Below are positions 47,028 to 56,634 of a stretch of 64,000 bases of DNA, piece after piece (the stretch's first letter is position 1; each line of letters opens with the position of its first letter). The stretch spans positions 6,700,001 through 6,764,000 of the forward strand of contig NZ_AP018365.1 in assembly GCF_016756395.1 (NCBI RefSeq), read 5' to 3'. Origin of the DNA: Streptomyces sp. SN-593 (lineage in GTDB: Bacteria > Actinomycetota > Actinomycetes > Streptomycetales > Streptomycetaceae). The translations under genes were made by a program, and so were the position numbers. The notes beneath the pieces were generated by a model. That model saw only the letters and a list, made by a program, of their open reading frames with translations, had not been told where the DNA came from and did not search any database.

Positions 47028-48062
47028 TCACGCCGACGCGCGCACCACCAACTGCGTCCGCGTCACGATCGACGAGAGCGCCGGCCGGTCCGCCTCCGCG
47101 CCGCCCGCCTCGATCCTGCGCAGCAGCAGCCGCGCCATCATCCGGCCCATCTCCTCGATGTCCTGCCGGATCGTGGTCAGCGGCGGGTCGGTCCACTCGG
47201 CGACCGACACGATGTCGTCGAAACCGACCACCGCCACGTCCTCCGGCACCCGTCGGCCCCGGGTGCGCAGCAGCCTCAGCGCGCCCGAGGCCATCACGTC
47301 GGACGCCGCGAACACCCCGTCCAGGTCGGGGAAGTCGGCCAGCAGCCGGGCCATCGCCCGGGAGCCCCCGTCGGGGGTGAAGTCGCCCTCCGCGATCAGC
47401 CGCGGGTCGATGCCCGGCAGCGCGTCGCGGAAGCCGTCCAGCCGGTCCACCGAGGAGGTCTGGTCGAGCGGGCCGGCGATGTGGCCGATCCGCCGGCAAC
47501 CCAGGTCCAGCAGGTGGCGGACCGCGTCGCGCGCGCCGCCGCGGTTGTCGCAGTCGACGTAGAGGGTGTCGCTGTCGGACCAGTCGGGGCGGCCGCCTAT
47601 CACCGTCGGCACCCCGGCCCGGCGGGCCATCGTGGGCAGCGTGTCGTCGTCGTGCAGCGAGAAGATCAGCGCACCGTCGACGTGGCCGCCGCCCAGGTAC
47701 CGGCCCACCCGGGCGTAGTCGTCGGCGCCCTCGGTGAGCAGCAGCACCAACTGGTTGTCGTGCGCGGTGAGTTCCTTGCTGATGCCGCGCACCTGCTGGG
47801 CGAAGAACGGATCGGAGAAGAACCGGGTCTCCGGCTCGGCCACGACCACCGCGATCGCGTCGTTCCGCCGCGTCACCAGCGCCCGGGCGGCCTGGTTGGG
47901 CACGTAGCCCAACTCGTCGACCGCCCGCCGGACCCGCTCGGCCAGGGGCGCGCGGACCCCCTCGCTGCCGTTGACCACGCGGGAGGCGGTCGCCCTGGAC
48001 ACCCCGGCGCGTGCGGCCACGGCCTCCAGGGTGGGGCGGGGCGCGAAGCTCGGGTCGGACAA
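47028..48062 (-). CDS. LacI-family transcriptional regulator
   Basis: A 344-residue LacI/GalR regulator. The headpiece TLEAVAARAGVSRATASRVVNG is standard (helix-turn-helix near residues 10-32) and the hinge region ends ELGYVPNQAARAL. The periplasmic-binding-protein-like ligand domain has DGALIFSLHDDDTLPTMARR, HIAGPLDQTSSVDRLDGFRD and FAASDVMASGALRLL. TTG start at 48062 with AAGGAG seven bases upstream. A perfect GAGAGCGCTCTC palindrome about 85 bases upstream is a likely own operator, similar to CebR-type sites. No sugar genes are adjacent. Confidence 0.93.
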   Translation of the reverse strand: MSDPSFAPRPTLEAVAARAGVSRATASRVVNGSEGVRAPLAERVRRAVDELGYVPNQAARALVTRRNDAIAVVVAEPETRFFSDPFFAQQVRGISKELTAHDNQLVLLLTEGADDYARVGRYLGGGHVDGALIFSLHDDDTLPTMARRAGVPTVIGGRPDWSDSDTLYVDCDNRGGARDAVRHLLDLGCRRIGHIAGPLDQTSSVDRLDGFRDALPGIDPRLIAEGDFTPDGGSRAMARLLADFPDLDGVFAASDVMASGALRLLRTRGRRVPEDVAVVGFDDIVSVAEWTDPPLTTIRQDIEEMGRMMARLLLRRIEAGGAEADRPALSSIVTRTQLVVRASA

Positions 48063-48144
48063 CGGAGGGCTCCTTCACGCGCGGATAACGAAAACTTCCG
48101 GACCATTTCGCCACGGACAGCGTATCGGGTCGGCGGGGCCGTGT

Positions 48145-48156
48145 GAGAGCGCTCTC
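48145..48156. promoter_or_regulatory. LacI-family operator palindrome
   Basis: GAGAGCGCTCTC within TGTGAGAGCGCTCTCTG: a perfect 12-base palindrome with central CG, the shape of LacI/GalR operators. It lies between the LacI-type gene and the PPOX gene. The rest of the 48063-48434 interval has no gene. Confidence 0.7.
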
Positions 48157-48434
48157 TGCCGGTGTGTCCCCAGGCCGGACGCCGACCGGCCGGTACGGTG
48201 CGGCCGCACGGGCGGGCGGCCGCGGACGGACGGGGCATATGTGAAGTGGCATGTGCGGGTCGGCGGGGAGTCGGCGCAGGGCCGGGCCGGGTGCAAGGGG
48301 AGAGCCGGGGGCCCGGCCGGAGGGGCCGCTCAGCCGCGAGGGCGGGACCGGGACCATGGGCCCGGTCCCTTCGGCCGGGGTCCTTCCGCCGCGCGGCGGA
48401 TGCCGGGGTCCGAGGACGGCGGGAGGATGGCCGT

Positions 48435-48833
48435 ATGACGACCAGGAGCGCGCGGACCGAACTCAACGAGGCCGAGCTGGACTACCTGCGCGGGCAGTTC
48501 CTCGCCCGGCTGGCCACCGTCGACGCCGAGGGCCGCCCGCAGGCGAACCCGGTGGGCTTCTTCCTCCGGGAGGACGGGGCCGTGGACATCGGCGGCTTCG
48601 CGATGGGCACCACGAAGAAGTGGCGCAATGTCGCCGCCAACCCGAACGTGTCGCTCGTGGTGGACGACATGTCCCGCCCGGGCGACCCGCGCACCGCACG
48701 CGGTGTCGAGATCCGCGGCACCGCCGAGCAGGTCGAGGGTCCGCACGGCTACGGCGAGCACATGAGCCCGGAGCTGATCCGCATCCACCCGTACAAGATC
48801 ATAAGCTGGGGTGTGGAGGGTCCCGCGGTCTGA
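48435..48833 (+). CDS. PPOX-class flavin/F420-dependent oxidoreductase
   Basis: A 132-residue split-barrel protein of the pyridoxamine-phosphate-oxidase-like class. It begins with ELNEAELDYLRGQFLARLAT and the family motif VDAEGRPQANPVGFFL, followed by GFAMGTTKKWRNVAANPNVS and VVDDMSRPGD. C-terminal HPYKIISWGVEG is typical of F420-dependent PPOX proteins in Streptomyces. Cofactor (F420 or FMN) and substrate are not visible. ATG at 48435. Monocistronic. Confidence 0.87.
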   Translation: MTTRSARTELNEAELDYLRGQFLARLATVDAEGRPQANPVGFFLREDGAVDIGGFAMGTTKKWRNVAANPNVSLVVDDMSRPGDPRTARGVEIRGTAEQVEGPHGYGEHMSPELIRIHPYKIISWGVEGPAV

Positions 48834-48863
48834 CCCGGGCCGGGCGCGTGCCGCCCGCCGGAC

Positions 48864-49346
48864 CTACCCCGCGATCACCGCGCCCACCCACGCGCCGGTG
48901 ACGACCAGGCACGCCATCAGCTCCACCAGGACGGACCCGCCCACCGTCCGCATCACCCGGCGGGTCGCCGTCCAGGCGGCGCGGTGCCCGCCGAGCCGGA
49001 CCCGTTCGTGCACGTAGACGGTCCCCGTGAAGCCCAGCGGCGCGCCCAGCACCGGGATCAGGAAGAAGCCGGCGACGGCCACCCCGCTCGCCGTCATCAC
49101 CGTGCTCCACTCGACGCCGGAGTCGCGGATCCGCCGGGACGGCATCAGCCACAGCACCACCTGGGCGACCGCCAGCAGCCCGGTGGCCCCGGCGAGGACG
49201 CCCCAGGTCAGGGTGGTGTGCTGGGAGGTGGCCCACCACAGCACCGCGGCCCAGCACAGCAGCGTCCCGGGTACGCCGGGGGCCGTCACGCCGATGACGC
49301 CCAGCAGCATCACCGCGCCGATCAGGCACAACTGTGCGGTCCCCAT
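48864..49346 (-). CDS. DUF456 membrane protein
   Basis: A 160-residue integral membrane protein of the DUF456 family. It has an N-terminal helix CLIGAVMLLGVIGVTAPGVP followed by the conserved GTLLCWAAVLWWAT, then glycine-rich helices with GFFLIPVLGAPLGF and a short basic loop HERVRLGGHRAAW. Function unknown. I prefer the ATG at 49346 after AGGGTGG; a GTG at 49355 adds three residues. It converges with the PPOX gene. Confidence 0.82.
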   Translation of the reverse strand: MGTAQLCLIGAVMLLGVIGVTAPGVPGTLLCWAAVLWWATSQHTTLTWGVLAGATGLLAVAQVVLWLMPSRRIRDSGVEWSTVMTASGVAVAGFFLIPVLGAPLGFTGTVYVHERVRLGGHRAAWTATRRVMRTVGGSVLVELMACLVVTGAWVGAVIAG

Positions 49347-49507
49347 GAGAGCCACCCTGCCGGATTCCGGGCGCGTCCGCCGTCCGGCGACGCGCCCGGC
49401 GCACCGGTGTTACCGGATCGCGTCCCCCCGAACGGGTGCGTGACCGCCCGGTCACGCGCTGCCGACGACACGGAACGGTACGCCGGGGCGCGATCGGGGC
49501 GTCAAGA

Positions 49508-50647
49508 TCAGGACGTGTCCGTGCGGGGCCGACCGGCCGGTCCCGGGCCGGAGGGCCCCCCGGGGGCGGCCCGCGCCCCGTCGCGGGCGATCCAGCCGCG
49601 TTCGTACGCGTGCCAGCCCAGTTGGAGGCGGGTGCTCACCCCCGCGATCTCCATCAGCCGCTTCACCCGGCGCTGCACCGTGCGCAGCCCGAGGTCGAGC
49701 TGCTTGGCGGTGGAGGTGTCGGTCAGGCCGGCCAGCAGCAGCGAGAGGATACGCAGGTCGGTGCCGTCGGGCTGGCCGTCCCGGTCCTCGGCGAGGATGC
49801 CGCCGGGCTCCAGGCGCAGCGGCATGGCCTGCCGCCACACCCCCTCGAACAGCTCCATGAGCGCTTCCAGCAGACCGCTGGCGTGCACCACCAGCGCGGC
49901 GGGCTCGGCGCGGCGGCCCAGCGGCACCATCGCGAGCGTCCGGTCGGCCACCACCAGCTTGGTCGGTACCCGGGGCACCACCCGCACCTGCTCGTCGCGG
50001 TCGAGCGCGGCGGCCAGCTCGGTGAGTCCGCTCTGCCCGGTGACCGCGTCCCGCTCCAGCACGACGCGGTACACCACCCCGCGCCGCGCGGCGTCGGCCT
50101 CGGCGTCGTTGTCCGCGCCGCTGACCGCGACCGGCTGGCCGGTGACCAGCGCGCACACCTCCGACTCGGCGCCGAACTGGAGCTGGAGGAAGCGCTGCGC
50201 CACCGCGCCCGCGCCGGTCACCACCTCGACGAGGTCGTGCACGGCGGGTTCCGCCGCCTCGGAACGGAACTCCGCGGCGAGCACGGCCGCGGCCAACTCG
50301 GCCTGCTCCAGGGCGTGCCGGCGGCTGGTCAGCAGCGCGGACAGCGCGACCGCGGGCGGCGCCACCACCCACCGACCGGGCCGGGCGGAGGACTGGGCCA
50401 CGAGGCCGTGCCCCTCCAACCGGCGCAGCAACCGGGCCGCGTCCTCCTCCGTGACCGCCAACCGGTCGGCCAGCTCGCCGAGTTCCGCGGCGCCGAGCGC
50501 GACCAGTGCGCGGTACGCCGATTCCTGTGCCTCGTCGAGGCCGATGGCACCGAGCAACGAGGGCCCCTCGGGGTGGGTTGGTGCGTGGTGCCGGCAGTGG
50601 GGACGGCATGGCGGGAATGAGCCGCGGCGGTTTCCCGCCGTGGACAT
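49508..50647 (-). CDS. HTH transcriptional regulator (TrmB-like N-terminus, LuxR-type C-terminus)
   Basis: A 379-residue regulator. Near the N-terminus is a winged-helix unit LDEAQESAYRALVALGAAEL followed by ELADRLAVTEEDAARLLRRL, like TrmB-type HTH domains. The C-terminal helix-turn-helix DLRILSLLLAGLTDTSTAKQ with LDLGLRTVQRRVKRLMEIAG is LuxR-like. Streptomyces have many such LuxR-type regulators, some in secondary-metabolite control. The ATG at 50647 follows GGAGG by five bases. It reads away from the PP2C-like gene. Confidence 0.82.
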   Translation of the reverse strand: MSTAGNRRGSFPPCRPHCRHHAPTHPEGPSLLGAIGLDEAQESAYRALVALGAAELGELADRLAVTEEDAARLLRRLEGHGLVAQSSARPGRWVVAPPAVALSALLTSRRHALEQAELAAAVLAAEFRSEAAEPAVHDLVEVVTGAGAVAQRFLQLQFGAESEVCALVTGQPVAVSGADNDAEADAARRGVVYRVVLERDAVTGQSGLTELAAALDRDEQVRVVPRVPTKLVVADRTLAMVPLGRRAEPAALVVHASGLLEALMELFEGVWRQAMPLRLEPGGILAEDRDGQPDGTDLRILSLLLAGLTDTSTAKQLDLGLRTVQRRVKRLMEIAGVSTRLQLGWHAYERGWIARDGARAAPGGPSGPGPAGRPRTDTS

Positions 50648-50811
50648 CCTCCCCTCCCGCGGGTGCCCTCGGCCACTGTGATCCACATCGCAGCGGGTGT
50701 CATACGCGGGGGCCCCCACGGCCGCGCCGCGCCTGGGCGGCACGACCGTGGGGGCCGGTCCGACCCGGCGTTTCGCGTTTCCCGGTCCGTCAGGCGGTGG
50801 ACAATAGGGGC

Positions 50812-53800
50812 ATGAGCCAGCAGGGCGACGAACGCGGCAGCCAAGAGGACGACTGGTGGCGGCAGTTGTACGACGAGGGGGCCGCCGCCAACGCATCGGG
50901 CGCCGGGAACGACTCCCTCGACGCGCACTTCGACTCGGCGCTCAACGCGATGACGCCGCCGCCTCCACCCCGGACCGAGACGCTGCGGTTGCGGCGGCCG
51001 ACCCCGCCGCCCCCTCCGCCGTCCTGGCAGCGGCCGAGCCACCCGCCGTCCCCGCCCCCGGCTGCGCCGGCGCCGCGCCGGGAGGAGTCCGCGGTCCCGC
51101 CGTCCTGGGACCCGTGGGCGGCCGCACCGACCTTCGCGGAGCCGGCCAGGGCGCCGGAACAGCGGCGGCCTGAGGAGGAGTTGGCGCCGGCACGCGGCTC
51201 GGAGCCTGCCGCCGAGCCCGTCGCCGGAAGGGGCGCGGAGCCTGTCGGGGAGCCCGGCACCGGAAGGGGCGCGGGGCCCGTCGGGGAGCCGCGCGACGCC
51301 GAGTGGGTGGAGGAGCCGCGCGACGCCGAGCCGCCGGTTCCGCCTGCCCCGGCCGTTCCGCCGGCCCCCTCGGACCGGGAGGAGGCGGCGGCGCCGCGGC
51401 CGCGGGCCGAGCCGGACGTGGCGACCGCGCGCCCCGCGGAGCCCGCCGGACCCGGTGCGGCCCAGGACCCGGGCGGCCCCGCGGGCCCGTACGCCCCGGC
51501 GCCGCCCCGGCCCCCGGCCCCGCCCGTACCCGCCGCGCCGCCCGCACGTCCGGCCCCGTCGGCCCCCGCCTCCGAACCCCCCGAGCCCTCCGAGGCATCC
51601 ACGGAGGCCCCCTCGCCCGAGCCCCCCGCGTCCGCGCCCCCCGAGGCCCCCGCGCCCGCGTCCGCCGAGACCCCCGCGCCCGAGCCCGAGAGGGGCCCCG
51701 CGTCCGCGTCCGGGCCGGACCTCGCGCCGGACGCGGGGCCCCACCCGCGTCACGCGCCCGACCCGCGCGTCGCGGACACGTACGCCCCGCCGCCCGCGAC
51801 GCCCTGGGACGCCTGGGTCACCCCGCGCCGCGCGGCACCGCCGCCGTCCGCCCCGTCCGCGCCCAGCGCCCCGCCCGCGGCCGAGGGCTGGTCGTCCGGG
51901 CTCCCGCCGCGGCCGGACGCGCCGCAGCCGCCGCCCCGGCCGCCGCGCCCACCCGAGCAGCGCGAGCAGTCCGAGCAGCCCGGAGCGCAGGCGGCCCCGC
52001 CGGCCGACGCCCCGGAAGAGGAGCAGCCGATCGCGCGGCCCGTGGAGCCCGCTGACGACGCGGTGTCCGAACCGCCGGCGCCCGCTCCGGCATCGCCGTA
52101 CACCGACCTGGTCGCCGATCCGGCCGCGCGGCGCCCGGCACCCACCTACCCGGACGGGCCTCCGCGTTCGGCTCCGCGCGCGCAGCCGTCAACGCCCGTA
52201 CCAGAGGGACCCGTTGGCGGCTCCACGGGTGGCTCACCCGCGCCGTCCGATCCCGTGGGGCACGCGGAGCGCGGCCACGATCCGGCCGCACGGCGGTCCC
52301 GGCCCCCCGAGCCGCCCGTGCCGCCCGTGCCGTCCGCGCCGGCTCCGGAGTCCCCCTACACGGACCTGGTCGCCGATCCGGCCGCCCGGCGCGCGGCGGC
52401 CTCCGCCCGCGAGGAGGCGGAGGCGCCCGGAGCGGATGCGCCCGTCGAGGCGTCGGGCAGCGCGCACGCGGAACCCGGTGCGGGTCCGGTGGCGGGTTCG
52501 CCGTACGTGGATCTGGTCGAGGATCCGGCCGTTCGGCGTGCCGGGTCCTCCGGGGCCGCCGCCGGGGGGGCGCCGGTGCCGCCGACCGCGGACGCCCCCG
52601 GCGATCAGGTCGCGGATCAGGTCGCGGATCAGGACGCGCGGCGGGACGCACCCCCCGCGCGCGGGGCGACTCCAACGCCTGCTGAAGCGGGCCCGGTCGA
52701 CGACCCGGCCACGGTGCCGCCCGCGTCGGAGGAGGAGTCGGCGGCCGAGCCGCCCGCGCCCGCGGGGCCGCCGACCGTCGTCGACGGCGTGTCCGGCGGC
52801 GAGGGTGCCGCCGGACCGGCCGGGCACGCGGGTCCCGGAGGCCGCCCGGCGGCGCAGCCGTCGCCGTACGCGGACCGTGGCGGGGAGCCGGGCCCGCCGC
52901 CCGCCGCGTTCTCCGAGCCGCCCGCCCGACCCACCGCCGCGGCCGCTCCGGCCCCCGCACCCGCCCCGGACCCCGCGGCGCCGCCGCCCCCCGGGGAGAC
53001 CGTGTTCGGCGAGGGCGAGGTGCGGTGGGCGCCGGAGCTGCCGCCCGGATGGGTGCCCGCGGCCGGGCCGGTGCAGGTGGTGGACGAGGGCGGCACGGAG
53101 GTGGGCGTGGTCGGCGGCGGCCCGCCGACCTACGCCGCCGAGCCGACCGCCTGGCCCGAGGCGGACCCGGACGGGCTGGACGCGCTGGTCCCGGACACCG
53201 TGCTGGACGGGGCCGCCTACGGCGCGCTGACGCTGCGTACCGCGGCCGTGCGCGGCGACTCCGCCCGCTACCGCGGCCAGCCGCGCCGGGACGCGCTGCT
53301 GACCGCGCGGTTCGGCACCGGGGACGACGGGCTGCTGCTGGTGGCGATGGCCAGCGGCGCGCGGGGCGCCGACGACGCGCACCGTGCGGCGCAGGACGCG
53401 GTGCGGTGGATCGCCGGCGCGGTCGGCCGCAGCCGGGCCCGTCTCGCCGACGACCTGCGGGCCGCCCGCAGGGGCTCCCTGAAGTCCGGGCTGCACCGGC
53501 TGACCGACCGCTGCTACGGCCGGCTGCGCGCCCGCGGCGAGGACCTGGGCCTGGACGAGGGCGCGTACACCGCCTCGGTGCGCTGCCTGCTGCTGCCGGT
53601 CGATCCCGAGTGCCGCGTCCGGCTGTTCTTCGGGGTGGGGGAGGGCGGCCTCTTCCGCATCCGCGAGGGCGCCTGGCAGGACCTCGACGCCGATCCCGAG
53701 GAGACGTCCGCCCCGTTCCGGTTCCGGGCCACCGTCGCCCAGCCGGGTGACGCGCTGCTGATGTGCAGCGCGGGCCTGGCCGAGCCGCTGCGCGGCGAAC

Positions 53801-53937
53801 CCGAACTCGCCGCCCACCTGGCCGGGCGCTGGGGCCGAGGCCGCGCACCGGGCCTGGCGGCGTACCTCGCGGACGCCCAGACCCGCGTCAAGGGCTACGC
53901 CGACGACCGCACGGTGGTGACCGTCTGGGATGCGTGA
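50812..53937 (+). CDS. Large proline-rich protein with C-terminal PP2C-like domain
   Basis: A 1041-residue protein. Residues 1-55 are acidic with paired tryptophans (EDDWWRQLYDEGAAAN); about 55-760 are low-complexity proline/alanine/glutamate sequence, containing three long repeats of SPYTDLVADPAARR type (near residues 427, 512 and 562). The last 230 residues resemble a PP2C phosphatase: RGDSARYRGQPRRDALLTAR, then VAMASGARGADDAHRAAQDA, MCSAGLAEPLRGEP and YADDRTVVTVWDA. The usual DGMGG metal site is replaced by ASGARG, so activity is doubtful. ATG at 50812. Possible role as a phospho-protein scaffold or pseudophosphatase is inference. Confidence 0.82.
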   Translation: MSQQGDERGSQEDDWWRQLYDEGAAANASGAGNDSLDAHFDSALNAMTPPPPPRTETLRLRRPTPPPPPPSWQRPSHPPSPPPAAPAPRREESAVPPSWDPWAAAPTFAEPARAPEQRRPEEELAPARGSEPAAEPVAGRGAEPVGEPGTGRGAGPVGEPRDAEWVEEPRDAEPPVPPAPAVPPAPSDREEAAAPRPRAEPDVATARPAEPAGPGAAQDPGGPAGPYAPAPPRPPAPPVPAAPPARPAPSAPASEPPEPSEASTEAPSPEPPASAPPEAPAPASAETPAPEPERGPASASGPDLAPDAGPHPRHAPDPRVADTYAPPPATPWDAWVTPRRAAPPPSAPSAPSAPPAAEGWSSGLPPRPDAPQPPPRPPRPPEQREQSEQPGAQAAPPADAPEEEQPIARPVEPADDAVSEPPAPAPASPYTDLVADPAARRPAPTYPDGPPRSAPRAQPSTPVPEGPVGGSTGGSPAPSDPVGHAERGHDPAARRSRPPEPPVPPVPSAPAPESPYTDLVADPAARRAAASAREEAEAPGADAPVEASGSAHAEPGAGPVAGSPYVDLVEDPAVRRAGSSGAAAGGAPVPPTADAPGDQVADQVADQDARRDAPPARGATPTPAEAGPVDDPATVPPASEEESAAEPPAPAGPPTVVDGVSGGEGAAGPAGHAGPGGRPAAQPSPYADRGGEPGPPPAAFSEPPARPTAAAAPAPAPAPDPAAPPPPGETVFGEGEVRWAPELPPGWVPAAGPVQVVDEGGTEVGVVGGGPPTYAAEPTAWPEADPDGLDALVPDTVLDGAAYGALTLRTAAVRGDSARYRGQPRRDALLTARFGTGDDGLLLVAMASGARGADDAHRAAQDAVRWIAGAVGRSRARLADDLRAARRGSLKSGLHRLTDRCYGRLRARGEDLGLDEGAYTASVRCLLLPVDPECRVRLFFGVGEGGLFRIREGAWQDLDADPEETSAPFRFRATVAQPGDALLMCSAGLAEPLRGEPELAAHLAGRWGRGRAPGLAAYLADAQTRVKGYADDRTVVTVWDA

Positions 53938-53965
53938 TCGCCCCATCCGTGGGGAGATGGTCACC

Positions 53966-55708
53966 ATGGCGAAGCAGACGGTGGCCGAGCAGTTCGTCGA
54001 CATCCTGGCGCGGGCGGGGGTGCGGCGCCTGTACGGGGTGGTCGGCGACAGCCTGAACCCCGTGGTGGACGCGGTGCGCCGCAACCGCGCCGTCGACTGG
54101 GTGCACGTGCGCCACGAGGAGGCCGCGGCCTTCGCGGCCGGCGCGGAGGCGCAGCTCACCGGGCGGCTGGCGGCCTGCGCCGGCTCCTGCGGGCCGGGCA
54201 ACCTGCACCTGATCAACGGGCTGTACGACGCGCACCGCTCGATGGCGCCGGTACTGGCGCTCGCCTCGCACATCCCGAGCAGCGAGATCGGCACCACCTA
54301 CTTCCAGGAGACCCACCCCGACCGGCTCTTCCAGGAGTGCAGCCACTACAGCGAGCTGGTCTCGAACGCCGCCCAGATGCCCCGGGTGCTCCAGACCGCG
54401 ATCCAGCACGCGGTCGGCCAGGGCGGGGTGTCCGTGATCAGCCTGCCCGGTGACATCGCGGCGCAGCAGGCACCGCAGCGCACCGAGGAGCACGCGCTGG
54501 TCACCAGCCGCCCGGCGATCCGCCCGGGGGACGCGGAGATCGACCAGTTGGCCCGGCTGGTGGACCGCGCCCAGCGGGTCACCCTCTTCTGCGGCAGCGG
54601 CACCGCGGGCGCGCACGACGAGCTGATGGAGTTCGCCCAGAAGGTCAAGTCACCGGTCGGGCACGCGCTGCGCGGCAAGGAGTGGGTGCAGTACGACAAC
54701 CCCTTCGACGTCGGCATGAGCGGGCTGCTCGGCTACGGCGCCGCGTACGAGGCCATGCACGAGTGCGACCTGCTGATCCTGCTGGGCACGGACTTCCCGT
54801 ACAACGCCTTCCTGCCCGACGACGTGACCCTCGTGCAGGTCGACGTGCGGCCCGAACACCTGGGCCGCCGGTCGAAGTTGGACCTCGCGGTGTGGGGGGA
54901 CGCGGGCGAGACGCTGCGCTGCCTGACGCCGAGGGTGCGGGAGAAGAAGGACCGCGCCTTCCTGGACCGGATGCTGAAGAAGCACAGCGACGCGCTGGAG
55001 GGCGTCGTGAAGGCGTACACCCGCAAGGTGGACAAGCACGTGCCGATCCATCCGGAGTACGTCGCCTCGGTGCTGGACGAGGTGGCCGCCGACGACGCGG
55101 TGTTCACCGTGGACACCGGGATGTGCAACGTGTGGGCGGCGCGCTATCTGACGCCCAACGGCCGGCGGCGGGTGATCGGCTCCTTCTCGCACGGGTCGAT
55201 GGCCAACGCGCTGCCGCAGGCGATCGGGGCGCAGTTCCTGGACCTGAAGCGCCAGGTGGTCTCGATGTCGGGCGACGGCGGGTTCAGCATGCTGATGGGC
55301 GACTTCCTCACCCTCGTGCAGTACGACCTGCCGGTGAAGGTGGTGCTGTTCAACAACTCCTCCCTCGGCATGGTGGAGTTGGAGATGATGGTCGAGGGCC
55401 TGCCGGCCTACGGCACCACCAACCACAACCCGGACTTCGCCGCCATCGCGCGGGCCGCGGGCGCCCACGGGGTCCGGGTGGAGCGGCCCAAGGACCTGCG
55501 CGGCGCCCTCAAGGACGCCTTCCGGCACAAGGGGCCGGCGCTGGTCGACGTCGTGACCGACCCGCACGCGCTGTCCATCCCGCCGAAGATCACCGGCGAG
55601 CAGATCGGCGGGTTCGCGCTGTCGATGGGCCGGACCGTCCTGGACGGCGGTGTCGGCAAGATGGTCCAGCTCGCCCGCGCCAACCTGCGCAACGTCCCCC
55701 GCCCGTAG
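53966..55708 (+). CDS. poxB: Thiamine-diphosphate enzyme, pyruvate dehydrogenase (quinone)/PoxB-like
   Basis: A 580-residue ThDP-dependent enzyme. The catalytic glutamate is in VHVRHEEAAAFAAGAEAQ, the ThDP motif is SGDGGFSMLMGDFLTLVQYD ending in KVVLFNN, and the central FAD/nucleotide region is VTLFCGSGTAGAHDELMEF. This fits pyruvate:quinone oxidoreductase or pyruvate oxidase, which decarboxylates pyruvate to acetate or acetyl phosphate; the exact product form cannot be read. I chose the ATG at 53966 (MAKQTVAEQF), with GGAG about nine bases upstream. The ATG at 53957 lies directly on that site. Confidence 0.9.
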   Translation: MAKQTVAEQFVDILARAGVRRLYGVVGDSLNPVVDAVRRNRAVDWVHVRHEEAAAFAAGAEAQLTGRLAACAGSCGPGNLHLINGLYDAHRSMAPVLALASHIPSSEIGTTYFQETHPDRLFQECSHYSELVSNAAQMPRVLQTAIQHAVGQGGVSVISLPGDIAAQQAPQRTEEHALVTSRPAIRPGDAEIDQLARLVDRAQRVTLFCGSGTAGAHDELMEFAQKVKSPVGHALRGKEWVQYDNPFDVGMSGLLGYGAAYEAMHECDLLILLGTDFPYNAFLPDDVTLVQVDVRPEHLGRRSKLDLAVWGDAGETLRCLTPRVREKKDRAFLDRMLKKHSDALEGVVKAYTRKVDKHVPIHPEYVASVLDEVAADDAVFTVDTGMCNVWAARYLTPNGRRRVIGSFSHGSMANALPQAIGAQFLDLKRQVVSMSGDGGFSMLMGDFLTLVQYDLPVKVVLFNNSSLGMVELEMMVEGLPAYGTTNHNPDFAAIARAAGAHGVRVERPKDLRGALKDAFRHKGPALVDVVTDPHALSIPPKITGEQIGGFALSMGRTVLDGGVGKMVQLARANLRNVPRP

Positions 55709-55876
55709 GGCGCTTCGCGCCGGGTCGGGAGGGCCGCGCGGGAGGCCGGCGCGGAAGGTTCGCGCTGAGCCGAACCCTGGGATGAGTGGACGCAGTCGTG
55801 GTGGGCATTCCTATCGACAGGGGAACGAACAGGCGGCCCGAACGGGGGAAGCAGGACGAACATCACGGGGTACCGG

Positions 55877-56293
55877 TTGCGGCGCGCGGTACGGCGGGCG
55901 GATCTGCCCGCGGTCGCCGAGACCCGCAGGGTCCTTCGGGACAACCTGCGGGAGTGGGGCGTCTCCGCACTGGTGGACACGACGGAACTACTGGCCACCG
56001 AACTTCTCACCAACGCACTCCAGCACACCTGCGGCGGCGCCGTGCTGACCGCGACGCTCTCGCCGGAGGCGCTGCGCGCCGGCATGGCGGGGCAGTGGCT
56101 GCGGATCGAGGTCCGCGACACCGTCGCCCGCCTGCCGCGCCCGCGGCGACGGGAGGTCGATCCCGCAGGCGACCACGGCACCTCGGGGCGCGGACTGCTG
56201 CTCGTCGAGGCGCTCGCCGACGCGTGGGGCGTGCGACCGTGCCCGACCGGCGGGAAGGAGGTCTGGTTCGAGTTGCGCGCGCATCCGAACTGA
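55877..56293 (+). CDS. RsbW-like ATP-binding protein (anti-sigma kinase type)
   Basis: A 138-residue single GHKL ATPase domain. The N box is ATELLTNALQHTCGG, the G1-like motif VRDTVARLPRPR, and the G2 motif GDHGTSGRGLLLVEALADAW, the arrangement of the RsbW-type serine kinase anti-sigma factors that are numerous in Streptomyces. Start is a TTG; the true start could be slightly upstream but no ATG or GTG is in frame. In WhiJ-like modules such an ATPase often accompanies DUF397 and DUF5753 genes; those are 6 kb downstream here. Substrate unknown. Confidence 0.78.
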   Translation: MRRAVRRADLPAVAETRRVLRDNLREWGVSALVDTTELLATELLTNALQHTCGGAVLTATLSPEALRAGMAGQWLRIEVRDTVARLPRPRRREVDPAGDHGTSGRGLLLVEALADAWGVRPCPTGGKEVWFELRAHPN

Positions 56294-56347
56294 GGCCGCG
56301 AACCGCTGCCTTGACCGGCTGACCGGCTGACCGACCGGCAGCCTGAC

Positions 56348-56387
56348 CGTCTCGCCGTCTCGCCGTCTCGCCGTCTCACCGACTCGC
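56348..56387. repeat. 8-bp tandem repeat CGTCTCGC
   Basis: Three perfect and two imperfect copies of CGTCTCGC, preceded by CCGGCTGA repeats (from about 56317). They lie in the 341-base interval (56294-56634) between the ATPase and the DUF2637 gene, where I see no gene. Confidence 0.9.
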
Positions 56388-56634
56388 CGCCTTCCGTCCG
56401 ACGGCCCGTCCGCCTGATCACCCGATCGCGGACCCGCGGCGGACACGGGCGGCGCGGGCCGACGGCGGCAGGACCGGCGACGGCGCGGTGACCAGGCGGC
56501 GACAGCCCGGGCGCGGTACCCGCCCGGGCCCGACACCGCCCCCGGAACGGCGACGGCGTGACCGCGGGCGGACCGGTGTCCGTCCGGCAGCCACGCCACC
56601 GTGCCGCACTTCGTACGCTCAGGCGCTCAGGCGC

